64,000 nucleotides of DNA from Aeromonas sanarellii (GTDB taxonomy: Bacteria > Pseudomonadota > Gammaproteobacteria > Enterobacterales > Aeromonadaceae). Below, one piece after another: positions 62,161-64,000 of the stretch. Under the pieces are notes generated by a model. The model had not been told where the DNA came from. It saw only the letters and a list, made by a program, of their open reading frames with translations, and searched no databases. Within the stretch, counting starts at the first letter, position 1; every line of letters starts with the position of its first letter. The DNA lies in assembly GCF_000820085.1 (NCBI RefSeq), contig NZ_CDBN01000003.1, positions 1-64,000 on the forward strand, read 5' to 3'. The position numbers and the translations under genes are program-made.

Positions 62161-63375
62161 ATGTTGAAGAAACTCTCCCTTGCCGTGCTGCTCGCCCTGG
62201 GTACCACCGCGGGTCACGCCGCCGAATTCCTGCTGACCGATTCCCAGCAAGGGCTGGACGTGGGCGACTGGAAGATCACCAGCGAGAAGCTCGGCATCAA
62301 GAGCCCGGTTCCCTTCACCATCGAGAAGAAGCGCCTGCACGGCGGCCGCCAGGAGGGGGTGGATCTGCTCATCGTCGACAACGGCGTCATGAAGATCACC
62401 CTGGTGCCGACCCGCGGCATGGGGATCCAGGAGGTCAAGGCGGCGGATCTGCGCCTCGGCTGGGATTCGCCGGTCAAGGAGGTGGTCAACCCGGCCTTCA
62501 TCGATCTCGAGAGCCGTGGCGGGCTCGGCTGGCTCGACGGCTTCAACGAGATGCTGGTGCGCTGCGGCTACGAGTGGACGGGTCACCCCGGGGTGGATGA
62601 CGACGGCCGCCTCAAGAGCCTGCACGGCCGGGTGCAGAACATTCCCGCCTCCGTGGTCAGCGTGACCGTGGACGAGGCGCCGCCCTACGCCATCCACGTG
62701 CGGGGCCGGGTGGACGAGCGCACCTTCAAGATGAGCGAGCTGGTCACCTGGACCCAGCTCAGCGTAGTGCCCGGTCAGGGGGAGTTTGCCCTGCAGGACA
62801 AGCTGACCAACCACGCGGACTACGAGAACGAGTACCAGATCATCTACCACGGCAACTTCGGGGCCCCCATCCTGGAGGAGGGCGCGCGCGTCAGCACGCC
62901 GGTGAAGCAGATCTCCCCGTTCAACGACTACGCCAAGGCCGGGCTCAAGAGCTGGCAAACCTACCTGGGGCCCACCAAGGGCTTCGACGAGATGGTGTTC
63001 AACCTGGTGCCCTACGGCGATGCCGACGGCAACACCCTGGCGGTGCTGAACAACAAGGCCGGCAACGCCGGGGTGGCGGTGGGCTACAACACCAGGCAGT
63101 TGCCGGTGCTCACGCTCTGGAAGAACACAGACACCAGGGCCCAGGGCTATGTGACCGGCATCGAGCCCGGCACCAGCTATGCCTACAGCACCAAGTACCA
63201 GCGCCCGCTGGGGCTGGTCCCCAAGATCCAGCCGGGGGAGACCAAGACCTTCGATCTGACCTATCGCCTGCTGCAAAATGCCGACGAGGTGAAGCAGGCC
63301 CTGGCCCGGGTGGAGAAGATCCAGGCCGGTCGGGCCACCGAGCTGCGCGAGCAACCCCTGGTCAAGCTGCCATAA
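62161..63375 (+). CDS. Periplasmic DUF4432 (aldose-epimerase-like) protein
   Basis: 404 residues. Signal peptide (KKLSLAVLLALGTTAGHA-A) then a galactose-mutarotase-like domain of DUF4432: LVPTRGMGIQEVK, NEMLVRCGYEWTGHPG, LHGRVQNIPA, NEYQIIYHGNFG. Most DUF4432 proteins are cytoplasmic, so export is noteworthy. Likely binds or modifies a sugar. Confidence 0.85.
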   Translation: MLKKLSLAVLLALGTTAGHAAEFLLTDSQQGLDVGDWKITSEKLGIKSPVPFTIEKKRLHGGRQEGVDLLIVDNGVMKITLVPTRGMGIQEVKAADLRLGWDSPVKEVVNPAFIDLESRGGLGWLDGFNEMLVRCGYEWTGHPGVDDDGRLKSLHGRVQNIPASVVSVTVDEAPPYAIHVRGRVDERTFKMSELVTWTQLSVVPGQGEFALQDKLTNHADYENEYQIIYHGNFGAPILEEGARVSTPVKQISPFNDYAKAGLKSWQTYLGPTKGFDEMVFNLVPYGDADGNTLAVLNNKAGNAGVAVGYNTRQLPVLTLWKNTDTRAQGYVTGIEPGTSYAYSTKYQRPLGLVPKIQPGETKTFDLTYRLLQNADEVKQALARVEKIQAGRATELREQPLVKLP

Positions 63376-63391
63376 GGGGCAGATGCCCAGC

Positions 63392-63418
63392 AAAAAGCCG
63401 CTCCATGAGCGGCTTTTT
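63392..63418. terminator. Bidirectional terminator between convergent genes
   Basis: AAAAAGCCGCTC, CAT loop, GAGCGGCTTTTT. Confidence 0.92.
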
Positions 63419-63435
63419 CATGTCTGGCCCGTCGG

Positions 63436-64000
63436 TCAGACGTGGCTGTACATGGCTTCTATCTCGCGCTGGTACTTGGCCTCGATGATCTTGCGGCGCA
63501 GCTTCATGGTGGGGGTGATCTCCCCGAGCTCCATGGAGAAGGCGCTCGGCAGCAGGGTGAACTTCTTCACCTGCTCGAACTTGGCCAGCTCCTTTTGCAG
63601 ATCCTGAATGCGAGCCTCGAAGAACTCCATCACCCGGGAGTGGCGCAGCAGCTCGGTCTTGCACTGGTACTGCAGGTTGATGGAGCGGGCGTACTCCTCC
63701 AGGGACTCGAAGCAGGGCACGATGAGCGCCGACACGAAGTGGCGGGCATCGGCGACGATGGCGATCTGCTCGATGAAGCGATCCTTGCCCAGGGTCCCTT
63801 CCACCAGTTGCGGCGCCACGTACTTGCCGTTGGAGGTCTTCATCAGCTCCTTCAAGCGTTCGGTGAAGTAGATGTTGCCCTCGCCATCCAGCTCGCCTGC
63901 ATCGCCGGTGCGCAGGAAGCCGTCCTCGGTCATCACCTCGGCGGTGGCCTGCGGCTTGTTGTAGTAGCCGCGCATCACGGTGGGGGCGCGCACCAGCAGT
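63436..64000 (-). CDS. Long-chain acyl-CoA ligase, C-terminal part
   Basis: The last 188 codons of an AMP-forming ligase; the gene continues beyond the right edge. [39 protein letters not shown] (adenylate-binding Asp), [16 protein letters not shown] and the C-terminal [14 protein letters not shown] match the FAA1-type long-chain group (AMP-binding enzymes of COG1022). Activates fatty acids with CoA. Confidence 0.93.
   Translation of the reverse strand, partial: LLVRAPTVMRGYYNKPQATAEVMTEDGFLRTGDAGELDGEGNIYFTERLKELMKTSNGKYVAPQLVEGTLGKDRFIEQIAIVADARHFVSALIVPCFESLEEYARSINLQYQCKTELLRHSRVMEFFEARIQDLQKELAKFEQVKKFTLLPSAFSMELGEITPTMKLRRKIIEAKYQREIEAMYSHV

Overview
The window reads as a contiguous piece of core chromosome from a high-GC gammaproteobacterium, most probably an Aeromonas. 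The reasons are GC-rich codon use throughout, an E. coli-like order cydA-cydB-cydX-ybgE-ybgC-tolQ-tolR-tolA-tolB-pal-cpoB-(Lys/Val tRNA array)-nadA, and a surrounding gene set (two chemotaxis receptors, secreted sphingomyelinase-like enzyme, chrA, tandem NSS and LysE-type transporters) typical of that genus. I did not see phage, insertion sequences, CRISPR or plasmid genes.

Layout. 1-15 kb: start of a heavy-metal P-type ATPase gene behind a MerR-type promoter, tpx, a DEAD-box helicase, a PhoD-like phosphatase, a secreted sphingomyelinase-like enzyme with a membrane-anchored partner, an Aer-like receptor, an orphan OppA, an exported ParB-like protein, a crotonase, a PCu(A)C copper chaperone, a small outer-membrane barrel, an SDR and a frameshifted DEDD exonuclease. 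15-19 kb: proS, and the SOS-type ruvA-ruvB pair behind a LexA box. 19-30 kb: FNR-box-preceded cytochrome bd operon, Tol-Pal operon, and twelve alternating Lys/Val tRNA genes. 30-43 kb: a Cache-type receptor, nadA, gapA with a hexose-6-phosphate mutarotase, malQ-glgB-glgX (glycogen/maltodextrin handling) and msrB. 43-64 kb: chromate transporter, Nudix hydrolase, a MarR/OhrR-like regulator divergent from a quinone-reductase-type MDR enzyme, Lrp-type and Cys-rich HTH regulators, an MFS pump, a YbhA-like HAD phosphatase, two NSS transporters, a pseudo-receiver/TPR protein, a MocR regulator divergent from two LysE exporters, a YgeA-like racemase, a periplasmic DUF4432 protein and the end of an acyl-CoA ligase gene.

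The least expected signal is at gene edges rather than in whole genes. Five genes (ruvB, tolB, cpoB, msrB, ybhA) are preceded by an imperfect tandem copy of their own start region, at offsets of 64 to 89 bp, and in each case the copy opens a 19-30 codon mini-ORF; the Nudix gene has the same kind of copy at its 3' end. The ybhA case is a multi-unit array of stop-N-start mini-ORFs. I also see a trp-like attenuator (50-codon Trp/Pro/Phe-rich leader peptide, 9-bp antiterminator, terminator) ahead of the second NSS transporter, and a self-contained promoter / 26-codon ORF / terminator unit antisense in the ruvB-cydA gap.
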